Assembly: GCA_003132305.1 (NCBI GenBank) | Contig: PKXJ01000004.1 | Span: forward strand, 32,129 to 86,796 | Reading direction: 5' to 3' | Source: Acidimicrobiaceae bacterium | GTDB lineage: Bacteria; Actinomycetota; Acidimicrobiia; Acidimicrobiales; RAAP-2 | DNA length: 54,668 nucleotides | In this document: positions 35,316 to 44,020 of the stretch, in pieces | Layout: each line of letters opens with the position of its first letter | Position numbering within the stretch: position 1 is the stretch's first letter | Made by a program: the position numbers and the translations under genes | The notes under the pieces: model-generated | What the model saw: the letters and a program-made list of their open reading frames with translations, nothing else | Database searches by the model: none | What the model was told of the DNA's origin: nothing

Positions 35316-37022
35316 TTGGCACTCCTGCAACGATTCGACGACGAAACCACGCCGTCAATCACCGCTGAAGAGATCCGACGTCGCTGGGTCGCGTTTCATA
35401 AGCAGATACGACTCATGTCAGGTACCCGGTTCCAACGCACCGCCGGACGAATCCTCGGCGAGGATACCCGGCGCTACGCCGTCGCGCGGTTCATCTTTCG
35501 ACCACTGTTGAAGGTGTTGCGCCTGCGTCGACAAAACAAAGGTGCCAAGGTCACCCGACTCGTCGCCTCAAAGGAGGCCACGATCTTTCCCATCAACTAT
35601 CGACCTCTCACGATCGATTACGCCCACGAACTGGCAACGATTGACTTCGACGCCAGCGACGTCAATATCGTCGAGGTTGATGAGAGCGCCGCTCCTTCGA
35701 GCGATTTCATTGAGGCACTCAACGACAGGCTCAACGAAACAACGTCAGAGTGGCTCTTTCTCGCTGACGCCTCGCTCAGCGACGAGAGTCGTCGCTACAG
35801 CGTGGCGTCGCTGCTGGCGCGCGCCACCAACGACGATGACGTCGTCTTCGGCGACGAGTCCGGGCCCAACGAGTTCGCCCCAATCCTCAAGAGTCCGGCC
35901 GTCGGACCGCACACGTTGCTGAGCTACAACGTCGTGGGCCGTCCGGCGCTGCTTCGTGTCGAGACGCTCTTTCGCGCCGGCGGATTCTCGGCCGGGGCCG
36001 GCTGGGCCTTTGAACACGACGCGTATCTGAAACTGAGTGAGGCCAAGGCTCACTTCCGCCACGTGGCGAAAGTGTTGCCCGCCGGTCGAGTGGCGAGCTC
36101 TTTTGACGCGACGCGACTCGACAACGACACGTGTCGGGTCGTTGAAGCCGCCCTCGCGCGACGCGGTTGGCACGGCACCGTGACGCCGCGGGCCCTGCCG
36201 GGTCTCGTTCGCTGGAATCTCGACCCACCGACGCCTTCGCCGAGTATCGACATCATCATCCCGACGCGCGATCGGATCGATCTCGTTCGCCAGTGCATCA
36301 CGTCCATCGAAGAGAAGACGACGTACCAGAACTACGACATCATCATTCTCGACAACGACTCCGTGAATCCGGAGTCACTCGACTACTTCGACACGACGCC
36401 CTACAGCGTGATCCCGTGTCCCGGACCCTTTAACTACGCGCACATTGTCAATCGAGGTGTCAATCACTCGAGCGCCGACTACGTCGTCACGCTCAACAAC
36501 GACACCGTCGTCGTCACGCCCGACTGGCTCGAGCAGTTACTCGCGCTGGTCTCGTTGCCTGACGTCGGAATCGTCGGCGCGTGTCTGCTCGATCCCGACG
36601 GTCGTCGTGAACACGAAAGCATCATCATCGCGGCCTATCCTCAACACCTTCGCACCGACTCCAACTATCCCCACGTCGACTACTTCTCGTCAGCCACCCG
36701 TGACGTCGCGGCCGTGACCGGCGCCGTGCAGATGGTGCAACGCGAGTTCTGGCAGTCGCTCGGCGGTATGGACGAACAACTAAAGGTCGTCATGAACGAC
36801 GTGGATATCTGTCTGCGCGCCCAGATGGAAGATCGCTACGTGATCTACACCCCTGACGTTCAGCTCTTTCACCACGTGGGCTCCTCGCGCGGTGACCTGG
36901 ACCCCATTGTCGACCGAGACCGATTCATCAGACGCTGGGACATCTTCGGCTCGTTTCGTGATCCCTACTTTCCCGAGTCACTTCTACTCTTGGGCGAGAA
37001 GATGTTCTACCTCGTGCGCTGA
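35316..37022 (+). CDS. Two-domain family 2 glycosyltransferase
   Basis: The 568-residue protein has a C-terminal GT2 domain (about 307-560) with IDIIIPTRDRIDLVRQC, IIILDNDS, the DXD-like TLNNDT, and the acceptor-side GGMDEQLKVVMNDVDICLR. It lacks membrane helices. The N-terminal 300 residues contain another stretch that looks like a worn GT2 fold (SEWLFLADASLSDESRR and DDDVVFGDE). Starts at TTG 35316 (GAGAGAGA upstream), with an in-frame ATG at 35415 as the alternative. It likely adds sugars, such as rhamnose-type residues, to a surface glycan, with the neighbouring envelope genes. Confidence 0.85.
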   Translation: MALLQRFDDETTPSITAEEIRRRWVAFHKQIRLMSGTRFQRTAGRILGEDTRRYAVARFIFRPLLKVLRLRRQNKGAKVTRLVASKEATIFPINYRPLTIDYAHELATIDFDASDVNIVEVDESAAPSSDFIEALNDRLNETTSEWLFLADASLSDESRRYSVASLLARATNDDDVVFGDESGPNEFAPILKSPAVGPHTLLSYNVVGRPALLRVETLFRAGGFSAGAGWAFEHDAYLKLSEAKAHFRHVAKVLPAGRVASSFDATRLDNDTCRVVEAALARRGWHGTVTPRALPGLVRWNLDPPTPSPSIDIIIPTRDRIDLVRQCITSIEEKTTYQNYDIIILDNDSVNPESLDYFDTTPYSVIPCPGPFNYAHIVNRGVNHSSADYVVTLNNDTVVVTPDWLEQLLALVSLPDVGIVGACLLDPDGRREHESIIIAAYPQHLRTDSNYPHVDYFSSATRDVAAVTGAVQMVQREFWQSLGGMDEQLKVVMNDVDICLRAQMEDRYVIYTPDVQLFHHVGSSRGDLDPIVDRDRFIRRWDIFGSFRDPYFPESLLLLGEKMFYLVR

Positions 37023-37031
37023 GCATCAGTC

Positions 37032-37055
37032 CCCGAGTGCCCGAGTGCCCGAGCG
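37032..37055. repeat. Three tandem 8-base repeats after the glycosyltransferase gene
   Basis: CCCGAGTG, CCCGAGTG and CCCGAGCG lie in the 52-base gap before the next gene. No hairpin potential is obvious. It looks like slippage-derived sequence. Confidence 0.45.
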
Positions 37056-37074
37056 GCCCTTGTAGCCTAAGGAA

Positions 37075-39327
37075 GTGAATTCGACGAGGGACCGAGCGGC
37101 CGACTTCTACCGTCGACTTCCCCCCTGGACTGTTCCGGTTCTACTCATCGTGCTGGTAGTGCTCGCGGGCAACGCCATGTACGTACTGCGACTGGCGAAC
37201 AACAATCCGATCTCGTGGACGGCTGGAATCTCGCACCATCTCTGTCGAGTGACCTGCGGACGCCCGGCGATCGATCCGAACGTCGGCTTCATCACCCAGT
37301 CACTCGGTCACCAAGCCGCCCTGGACGTGCTGCACGGTCACTTCCCGTGGTGGAACTACTTCGAAGGTCTTGGCCAACCCCTCGCCGGCGAGATGCAGTC
37401 CGCGGCGCTCTTTCCCTTGACGCTGCTCTTCGCCTTGTCGTCGGGCCTTCTCTGGTTTCACGTCAGTCTCGAAGTGATTGCCGGGATTTCGACGTACTTT
37501 CTCGCTCGCCGGCTCTCGCTGCCGGTCTTCTTTGCCACGTTCGCGGGCATGCTCTTCGCCCTAAACGGCACTTACGCCTGGCTCGGCAACGCGGTACTTA
37601 ATCCTGTCGCGTTCTTGCCCATGCTGCTGCTCGGCATCGAGATGATCATCGACAGTGGCCCGAGTGCGTCCAAACGCGGTTGGTACATCGCGGCGATTGC
37701 CCTCGCGCTGTCGATCTACGCCGGCTTTCCCGAAGTCGCCTACTTCGACGGGCTCTTCGGTGGGGCGTGGGCCGTCGTTCGAATCTTTTCCGTGCCGGGC
37801 GCGCAGCGCCCGCGAGTACTGCGTCGTCTCGGTCTCGGGGGTCTCATCGGGGTGGTGCTCGCGCTGCCCTCACTCGTACCCTTCTACGACTTCATGAAAG
37901 TCGCCTTCCTCGGCGGTCACACCGCCGCCGTCGACGGGTTAGTGCGCCTGCCCAAGGAAGCCATCTCGTCCTTCTTCGACCCGTACGTGTTCGGGACCAT
38001 CTTCTCCAGCACCAACGTGAACTCGGTGTGGGGTGAGATCGGTGGCTACTTCGGGGCCAGCATCTGCGTCCTGGCGATCACGGGTCTCTTCGGCCCGCGC
38101 CTTCGAACATTGCGCGTCTTTCTCGCGTTATGGACGCTCGCGGGACTGGCCGGGTCGTTAGACCTTCTGCACTCTCGCGTGATATGGAACCTCATACCAC
38201 TCGTGGGCACATCGTCATTCCCGCGCTACATCATGCCCAGCTGCGAGATGGCTGTCGTGGTCTTGGCGGCGCTCGGACTCGCCGACTTCACGTTGAGCAC
38301 TCGCGCGAAGCGACTCTTTACTTCGTCGACGGTCCTGATGGTGCTCGTGTTGTTGTGGTGCGTCAACTACGCTCGGCCCTTCAATAAGGGCGTCGTCTTG
38401 AGCAATAAGGCTCGGATCATCTTTATCGGTCTCGACCTCTTGCCCTTCATCGCGCTGGGACTTCTACTCGTGCTCGGCCGACTCCACAAGTTCAAAGTGA
38501 CGCCACTATTGATCGCACTCGTCGTGGTCGGTGAGTCGCTTCTCTTGTTCTTTGTCCCCACCGCGGAGTCGCCCAAGCAGATAACGATTGACTACGCGCC
38601 CATCCACTTTCTTCAGAAACACCAGGGCGAGGAACGTTTCTTGGACTTCGCGGTCTTGTATCCCAACTGGGGCACGGAGTTCGGACTCAACTCCCTCTCG
38701 TCAATTGACCTGCCCTACCCCAAGTCCTTCAAGAACTACATTGAACAGCGGCTCTACCCGGGTCTGACTCCCGGCAACCAGTTCGTCATCAAGGGCGGAC
38801 TGTACGGGGTCGAGAAGCAAGAGGGAGAACTCGCGAAGCACTTTCAGAACTACGAGAACGCGTCGCTCAAGTTCCTCCTTATCCCGAGCTCGGTGGTCTT
38901 GTCGCCCGCGCTGACCAAGCTCGGCGTGACCCAGGTCTTTCGCGACGCCCTGGCGACGATCTATCAACTTCCCCACCCGCGAGGACTCTTCTCGACCTCG
39001 TCGTCGTCGTGCACGGTGCAGAGCACCAACGACAACGTGGCGAACGTGAACTGTCCTACGAGCGGCGCGACGCTCCTTCGCACCGAACTCTCGATGAACG
39101 GGTGGAAGGCCACCGTGAACGGCAAGCCCGTCACCATCACCACCGTCGAGGGTGTCTACCAACAGATCACCGTGCCCAAGGGCCCCTCGGTCGTGGAGTT
39201 CAGCTTCTACCCGGCCCACGAGCGCTACGCCCTACTCCTCGGCTTCCTCGGAGGACTCTTCTTGATTGGTTCGTTCGTCGACGAACGACGGCCCTTCGTC
39301 CGGCGTCGCGGTCGTCATCAGGCCTAG
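37075..39327 (+). CDS. YfhO-like multi-spanning membrane protein (GT-C type)
   Basis: The 750-residue protein has about 12 to 14 membrane helices. The first is at about 20-40, followed by a loop with LGHQAALDVLHGHFPWWNYFEGLGQPLAGEMQSAALFP, the YfhO-like feature with acidic and aromatic residues. The C-terminal extracytoplasmic domain ends GWKATVNGKPVTITTVEGVYQQ and VPKGPSVVEFSFYPAHERY, then a last helix. YfhO proteins add sugars to cell-wall polymers or lipids using lipid-linked donors. GTG 37075 starts it. It shares a transcript with the glycosyltransferase and the next secreted protein gene. Confidence 0.85.
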   Translation: MNSTRDRAADFYRRLPPWTVPVLLIVLVVLAGNAMYVLRLANNNPISWTAGISHHLCRVTCGRPAIDPNVGFITQSLGHQAALDVLHGHFPWWNYFEGLGQPLAGEMQSAALFPLTLLFALSSGLLWFHVSLEVIAGISTYFLARRLSLPVFFATFAGMLFALNGTYAWLGNAVLNPVAFLPMLLLGIEMIIDSGPSASKRGWYIAAIALALSIYAGFPEVAYFDGLFGGAWAVVRIFSVPGAQRPRVLRRLGLGGLIGVVLALPSLVPFYDFMKVAFLGGHTAAVDGLVRLPKEAISSFFDPYVFGTIFSSTNVNSVWGEIGGYFGASICVLAITGLFGPRLRTLRVFLALWTLAGLAGSLDLLHSRVIWNLIPLVGTSSFPRYIMPSCEMAVVVLAALGLADFTLSTRAKRLFTSSTVLMVLVLLWCVNYARPFNKGVVLSNKARIIFIGLDLLPFIALGLLLVLGRLHKFKVTPLLIALVVVGESLLLFFVPTAESPKQITIDYAPIHFLQKHQGEERFLDFAVLYPNWGTEFGLNSLSSIDLPYPKSFKNYIEQRLYPGLTPGNQFVIKGGLYGVEKQEGELAKHFQNYENASLKFLLIPSSVVLSPALTKLGVTQVFRDALATIYQLPHPRGLFSTSSSSCTVQSTNDNVANVNCPTSGATLLRTELSMNGWKATVNGKPVTITTVEGVYQQITVPKGPSVVEFSFYPAHERYALLLGFLGGLFLIGSFVDERRPFVRRRGRHQA

Positions 39328-39331
39328 GCCC

Positions 39332-39940
39332 GTGCGTCGACTGGCCACTACTCTTCTGGGCGCCGTGGCCCTCGCCGTCTCGTTCGTGGCGCCCGCCCAG
39401 GGCGCGACGCCGGGCCAACTGCCCCAGAACAACCACGAGCCGTCCTTCGGCGCTCCCTTGACGAACGAGATGCGCCTCCTGGTTCGAGCCATCGCGAGCA
39501 ACGCGCCCCTAAGCGCGCAAGACGCCTTCTTTCCCGAGAGCGCGTATCTCCAGATGAAGACGGGAGAGATCCCCGCACCGGCGAGCGACTACGTCGATCG
39601 TCTCGTCGCCTTCTATCGTCTCGACATCGCGGCGGATCACGTGAAGCTTTTTCGGGCCACGAGCGCCACGTTTCTTCGCGTGAACGCGAACGCCCGATTG
39701 GCCGAGTGGATTCCGGCGGGCGCGTGTGAAAATCGCGTGGGCTACTGGCACGTGCCCGGCGTGCGCCTCGTCTTCGAACGGGGCCACGCGGTGGTCTCGG
39801 TGGCCGTGGCCTCACTCATATCGTGGCGCGGCGTGTGGTACGTGGTGCACCTGGGGCCGAACCCGCGACCTCGTAACGTCGGCACCGTCGACGACTATCA
39901 GATCGGACCGGGGACGCCGGGTCCGGCCGGCGGCTGCTGA
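39332..39940 (+). CDS. Secreted protein of unknown function
   Basis: GTG 39332, four bases after the upstream stop, gives MRRLATTLLGAVALAVSF and a signal-peptide cleavage site near APAQGA. The mature 170-residue domain is mixed alpha/beta, with YVDRLVAFYRLDIAADHVKLF, WIPAGACENRVGYWHVPGVRLV and SWRGVWYVVHLGPN, and two cysteines (near residues 132 and 202). I do not recognise a family. Its position suggests it works with the YfhO-like protein outside the membrane. Its stop abuts the convergent CapA stop exactly. Confidence 0.75.
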   Translation: MRRLATTLLGAVALAVSFVAPAQGATPGQLPQNNHEPSFGAPLTNEMRLLVRAIASNAPLSAQDAFFPESAYLQMKTGEIPAPASDYVDRLVAFYRLDIAADHVKLFRATSATFLRVNANARLAEWIPAGACENRVGYWHVPGVRLVFERGHAVVSVAVASLISWRGVWYVVHLGPNPRPRNVGTVDDYQIGPGTPGPAGGC

Positions 39941-41101
39941 CTAGCTCTCGGGCGTGATCGCCCCGCTTCGCGCGATCACCGCCGCGCTCGAGGCGAAGTC
40001 GTCCCTCGAAAGTTGGTTGACGAAGGAGGCGGCCGCGCCACTCGGGTCAACGAAGGCCTGTCCGCCCGAGTGCAACACCACCGAGGTGAATCGACCCGAG
40101 ACAAATGTTCCCGTGGCGCTCAGCGTCACGCGTAAGATTCCCGAGAGATCGAGGAGGCCACTCGTGGCGAAGTCTTCGTAGTTCGTGAAGTCCCCGAGGC
40201 TGTAGGCGATGAGGTGACCTCGATACCACTGCATGCCGCGAAGGACGTGGGGGCCACTCGCGATGACGAGGTCGGCGCCGTCGGCGATGGCGGCGTGCGC
40301 GAAGACGAAGGGATTACCTCGATTCTCCCCCACGTAGTACTCCGTCGCTCGGGTCACGTGATCGGCGCTGCTCCCCTCGGCGCCGGAGTGCATGTAGACC
40401 ACCACGACGTCCGCCATCGACTTCGCGCGAACGATGAGTTGGCGGGCGCTCGCGAGGTTCAACATGTTGTTGGTGGCGAAGTAGGGCGCGAAGTCCACGA
40501 AGGCGACCTTCAAGGATCCCTCACGCACCACTCCGATCTCACCGGGTAGTCCCGCTTGGGTGATGCCGGCGTCGCGCAGGGCCGTCGTCGTTGACACCAA
40601 CCCCGCCGGTCCGAAGTCGTCACTGTGGTTGTTCGCCGCGTTCAAGACGGTGAAGCCGGCGTCGCGGTAGACCGTCGCGTACGACGGCGGCACACGAAAG
40701 GTGTAGCACTGAGTGGAAGTGGGCCCACACTTGGACGTCGTCGCGTCGGTCAACGTGCCTTCTAAGTTGCCAAAGACGACGGGCGCCGCCAGCGCCGCGC
40801 GCACCGGGTTGAAGTAGGTATTCGGGTCACTGGGCAGCAGTGGCGTGTTGCCCAGCTCGCTGTCGCCCACGGCCGACAGCGTCACGCTCGACACGGTCGT
40901 GGTGGTCGTGGGACCACCCGCTGTCGTCGTCGTCGACGACGCGCTCGAGGAGGTCGTCGAGGTGATGCTCGGATTCACTTGGTTGGCGAAATCCAGTCCC
41001 ACGATCAAGGCCGCGAGTCCTACGGCCACGAGACCCCCGACGGCCGAGCGGAGGCGCCAGGGTGATCGCTCTCCAGGCGTGCGCGCGTGTTGGCCTACCA
41101 C
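39941..41101 (-). CDS. CapA-family secreted metallophosphatase-like protein
   Basis: The 386-residue protein has an N-terminal membrane anchor (about 22-42), a Ser/Thr linker (about 45-72) and a CapA/poly-gamma-glutamate synthesis (PgsA) domain. The calcineurin-like motifs are TLSAVGDSELGN, VVFGNLEGTL, VLNAANNHSDDFG, VVVYMHSGAEGSS and GADLVIASGPHVLRG. In the PgsBCA system CapA helps export capsule polymer, but CapA proteins are also found with other polysaccharide loci. GTG start; the coding start overlaps the upstream phosphodiester glycosidase gene by 7 bases. Confidence 0.9.
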   Translation of the reverse strand: MVGQHARTPGERSPWRLRSAVGGLVAVGLAALIVGLDFANQVNPSITSTTSSSASSTTTTAGGPTTTTTVSSVTLSAVGDSELGNTPLLPSDPNTYFNPVRAALAAPVVFGNLEGTLTDATTSKCGPTSTQCYTFRVPPSYATVYRDAGFTVLNAANNHSDDFGPAGLVSTTTALRDAGITQAGLPGEIGVVREGSLKVAFVDFAPYFATNNMLNLASARQLIVRAKSMADVVVVYMHSGAEGSSADHVTRATEYYVGENRGNPFVFAHAAIADGADLVIASGPHVLRGMQWYRGHLIAYSLGDFTNYEDFATSGLLDLSGILRVTLSATGTFVSGRFTSVVLHSGGQAFVDPSGAAASFVNQLSRDDFASSAAVIARSGAITPES

Positions 41102-42111
41102 GGCTGGGCTTCACCGGGCTTTCGCGTGACGTAGACGGCGAAGAAGTCCTTGGTGCTGACGTAGAGAAAACGTGTCGCGACCTGATTGGGGTTGGCGACG
41201 TCGAGCGCCGCGCCCTTCGCACCCGAAGCGCCGTAGGTGATAAAGACCGGCCACTCGGGATTGATGTCGAGCTGCATGGCCCGTACCACGTGCAGGCGCA
41301 CCATCAACGCCGCGAGCGTCGAGGACGTCTGGGCCGGCGCGGCGACGTAGATCAAGTTGCCGTTCGCGTCCACGCCCAACGCGGAACGCCAGACCGCCGG
41401 CACGCCGCCGAGCGTCGAGCCCCACGCGGCGTTGTTCGCTGAAAGCGGCGTCGCGACGCCACCGTTGACGAGTAGGGGAAGGTTCTGACGGGCCATCGTT
41501 ATATTCGCACCCGGACGCACGCCGCCGGTCCAGCGAACGATGTCGACGCGGCCGTTGGTGTAACGCACCACCGTCGCCAGGCCGTTCACCATCGGAAAGT
41601 AGAGCGTGTGATTCACGTAGAACCCGAAGGCGGCGTCCTTCTCGTAGAAGCCCGAGTTGAACGTCGCGAGGAGTCGATTGGTCACCGGCGGCGGCACCTC
41701 CTCGGGCCCGCGCGACAGCGTGGTCGGTCCCGGACCCTCGTAGCCGAGGTAGAGCGCGAGGTCCGTGGTTGACGTGCGAATCCACGCGGCGTAGGCGACA
41801 ACGCTGGGCTGCGTGGCGTAGGGCGTAAAGGAGTTCGTGTAGACCGACGGGGTCCGACCCGACCACGTGTCCTTGGCCTGCCAGGGCTTGCAGATTTCGA
41901 TTGGGATGGCCGCGTGACCCGGGGTCGCGGGCTTGGTCTCACTAAAACAGACGGGCAGTGGCCTGGGCGTCGTCGTGGTGGTGCTGGCGAGCGTCACGGA
42001 AGAGCTCGTTGTGGTGCTCGCCGCCGTCGTGTCGGGACCCCGACGGCTCCACCAGAGTCCGCCGCCAGCGAGCAGCGCGACGACCGTCACGATGAGCACA
42101 ATCCTTCGCAT
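41095..42111 (-). CDS. Phosphodiester glycosidase (NAGPA) domain protein, exported
   Basis: The 338-residue protein has an N-terminal membrane helix (about 4-20), then a Ser/Thr-rich linker (about 28-50) and a NAGPA domain. The motif pattern LLATFNSGFYEKDAAFGFYV, LPLLVNGGVATP, RSALGVDANGNLIYVAA and AMQLDINPEWPVFITY corresponds to the phosphodiester glycosidase family, which includes the mammalian uncovering enzyme. It probably trims GlcNAc-phosphodiesters or teichoic-acid-like polymers at the surface. It overlaps and precedes CapA (GTGGTAG), so the two are cotranscribed. Confidence 0.85.
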   Translation of the reverse strand: MRRIVLIVTVVALLAGGGLWWSRRGPDTTAASTTTSSSVTLASTTTTTPRPLPVCFSETKPATPGHAAIPIEICKPWQAKDTWSGRTPSVYTNSFTPYATQPSVVAYAAWIRTSTTDLALYLGYEGPGPTTLSRGPEEVPPPVTNRLLATFNSGFYEKDAAFGFYVNHTLYFPMVNGLATVVRYTNGRVDIVRWTGGVRPGANITMARQNLPLLVNGGVATPLSANNAAWGSTLGGVPAVWRSALGVDANGNLIYVAAPAQTSSTLAALMVRLHVVRAMQLDINPEWPVFITYGASGAKGAALDVANPNQVATRFLYVSTKDFFAVYVTRKPGEAQPW

Positions 42112-42247
42112 TACCGTCTCTCGTTCCGTGGCCCCTCACATCTTAAGGAGTCGTGCCCGTCGCGCTTGGGCACCCGGCGATTCGTCGTGGAGTACGTTAA
42201 AGAAAAAGGAGCCCCGTGCACTATCTTCGAGCAAAAGGCCGTGACGC

Positions 42248-43027
42248 GTGACTCGCGTTGACGACATTGACCTTTCCCAGACGCTGAGCAAAGAAGCGTC
42301 CGACAAGCGCGTTCAACGCGCGCAGCGCCGTCTCACCCAACTGCGACTCTTGACCGCCGGACTCTTACACCCCGACGTCACGGGGCCGGGCCTCATCGTG
42401 CTCTTCGAGGGATTCGACTCCGCGGGCAAGGGCGGCGCCATTCGTCGTCTCACGGCGAGCCTCGACCCCCGGATGTTCCGCGTCGTACCGATCGGCCCCC
42501 CGACCGACGAAGAGCTTCGCCACCACTTTCTTTGGCGGTTCCAAGAGGTGCTGCCGGGCAGTAGTGAGATGACGGTCTTCGACCGCTCCTGGTACGGACG
42601 GCTTCTGGTGGAACGGGTGGAGGAACTCATCGACGAAGCGACGGCCAAGCGTTCTGCCCGGGAGATCGTCGAATTCGAGCGCATGCTCATCAACGCCGAC
42701 GTCTCCATCGTCAAGTTCTGGCTGCACATCTCGGACCAAGAACAGCTCCGTCGATACAACGATCGCGCGAACGATCCCCTGAAGCACTGGAAGTTGACCC
42801 CCGATGATTGGCGCAATCGCGAAAAGCGAAAGGACTACTTAAAGGCACTCAACTTCATGGTGGAATCGACCAACCACAAGCACGCAAACTGGGAACTCAT
42901 CGCCGCCGAAGACAAACACTTCGCGCGACCAACGATCCTCGAGACCTTGATTGAACGCTGGGTGCACGACCTCGAACGACGCGGCATCGAGGTGCCCAAA
43001 GCCAACGACGCGGACTACTTGGGTTGA
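42248..43027 (+). CDS. ppk2: Polyphosphate kinase 2 family protein
   Basis: The 259-residue PPK2 carries Walker A GFDSAGKGG (55-63) and the lid/Walker-B region FDRSWYGRLLVERVE (111-125). It ends ANWELIAAEDKHFARPTILETLIERW, with one PPK2 domain. These enzymes phosphorylate ADP, GDP or AMP using polyphosphate, or run in reverse. The class (ADP- or AMP-using) cannot be called by eye. GTG start. Divergent from the glycosidase gene. Confidence 0.9.
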   Translation: MTRVDDIDLSQTLSKEASDKRVQRAQRRLTQLRLLTAGLLHPDVTGPGLIVLFEGFDSAGKGGAIRRLTASLDPRMFRVVPIGPPTDEELRHHFLWRFQEVLPGSSEMTVFDRSWYGRLLVERVEELIDEATAKRSAREIVEFERMLINADVSIVKFWLHISDQEQLRRYNDRANDPLKHWKLTPDDWRNREKRKDYLKALNFMVESTNHKHANWELIAAEDKHFARPTILETLIERWVHDLERRGIEVPKANDADYLG

Positions 43028-43066
43028 GGGGCGACAAGACGGCGCAACATCTGGAACACTGAAGTC

Positions 43067-44020
43067 ATGACCTCTCGTTACGGCATCACAATTCCTTTTG
43101 ACGGCGTCACCCTGCTCGAACATCGCGAGTGGTTCCATCGTTTGGCCGACCTCGGCTACACCGACGTCTGGTCGGCCGAGGTCGACGGCGCCGACGGCTT
43201 TACGCCGCTCACCGTGGCGGCGATCACCGAGGCACGGCTCAACCTCGGCGTCGCGGTGACGCCCGTCTTCACCCGGGGCGCGGGCCTACTCGCCATGAGC
43301 ATCGCGGCAATCGCCGAAGTGAGTGGCGGACGATTCACGATGGGACTGGGCGCGTCGAGTGAACCCGTGGTGGAGCGCTGGAACGGCATCGCCTACGAAA
43401 AGCCCTACGCGAGAACGCGCGACGTCCTGCGCTTCGTCAAGCGAGCCCTGGACGGCGAGAAGATCGACGAGGTCTTCGAGACCTTTGAGGTGCACGGCTT
43501 TAAGTTGTCGCGGCCGGTGGTCAATCGCCCGCCGATCTTGCTGGGCGCGCTGCGCCCGGGCATGTTGCGCCTCGCGGGACGAGAAGCCGACGGCGCGATC
43601 CTGAACTGGCTCGCCGCGACCGACGTCGCGCAGTGTCGCGCTGAAGTCGGCGCGGACAAGACCATCGCCGCGCGACTCTTCGTCATCCCCAACCCCGACG
43701 CCGACGCCGCGCGCTTCATCGCGCGAAGGATGATCTCGTCGTACCTCACCGTGAACGCCTACGCCGAGTTTCACCGGTGGCTCGGCCGCGGCGACGCGTT
43801 GGCGCCGATGTGGGAGGCCTGGGGCGCGGGCGATCGCAAACTGGCCAACGAGGTCATCCCCGATTCGGTCGTCGACGAGCTGGTGATTCACGGATCGTAC
43901 GAGGCGTGTCGCGACCACGTGCAGCGCTACCTCGACGCCGGCGTCGAGGTCCCCACCATTGCCATCGTGCCCTTCGGCATCGACCTGAAAGGGGCCGTCG
44001 AGGGACTCGCGCCGCGCTAA
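43067..44020 (+). CDS. LLM-class F420-dependent oxidoreductase (Rv3093c-like)
   Basis: The 317-residue luciferase-fold protein has DVWSAEVDGADGFTPL and the core GGRFTMGLGASSEPVVERWNG (about 87-107), with a C-terminal GSYEACRDHVQRYLDAGVEVPTIAIVPFG. This layout matches the Rv3093c-type F420-dependent subgroup (TIGR03841). Starts with ATG, 39 bases after ppk2, so cotranscription is possible. Its stop overlaps that of the convergent acyl-CoA dehydrogenase. Substrate unknown. Confidence 0.87.
   Translation: MTSRYGITIPFDGVTLLEHREWFHRLADLGYTDVWSAEVDGADGFTPLTVAAITEARLNLGVAVTPVFTRGAGLLAMSIAAIAEVSGGRFTMGLGASSEPVVERWNGIAYEKPYARTRDVLRFVKRALDGEKIDEVFETFEVHGFKLSRPVVNRPPILLGALRPGMLRLAGREADGAILNWLAATDVAQCRAEVGADKTIAARLFVIPNPDADAARFIARRMISSYLTVNAYAEFHRWLGRGDALAPMWEAWGAGDRKLANEVIPDSVVDELVIHGSYEACRDHVQRYLDAGVEVPTIAIVPFGIDLKGAVEGLAPR

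Noticed and set aside
37032-37055. Repeated CCCGAGTG units as a possible CRISPR
   Set aside because: Units are 8 bases, adjacent with no spacers, and no cas gene is in the window.
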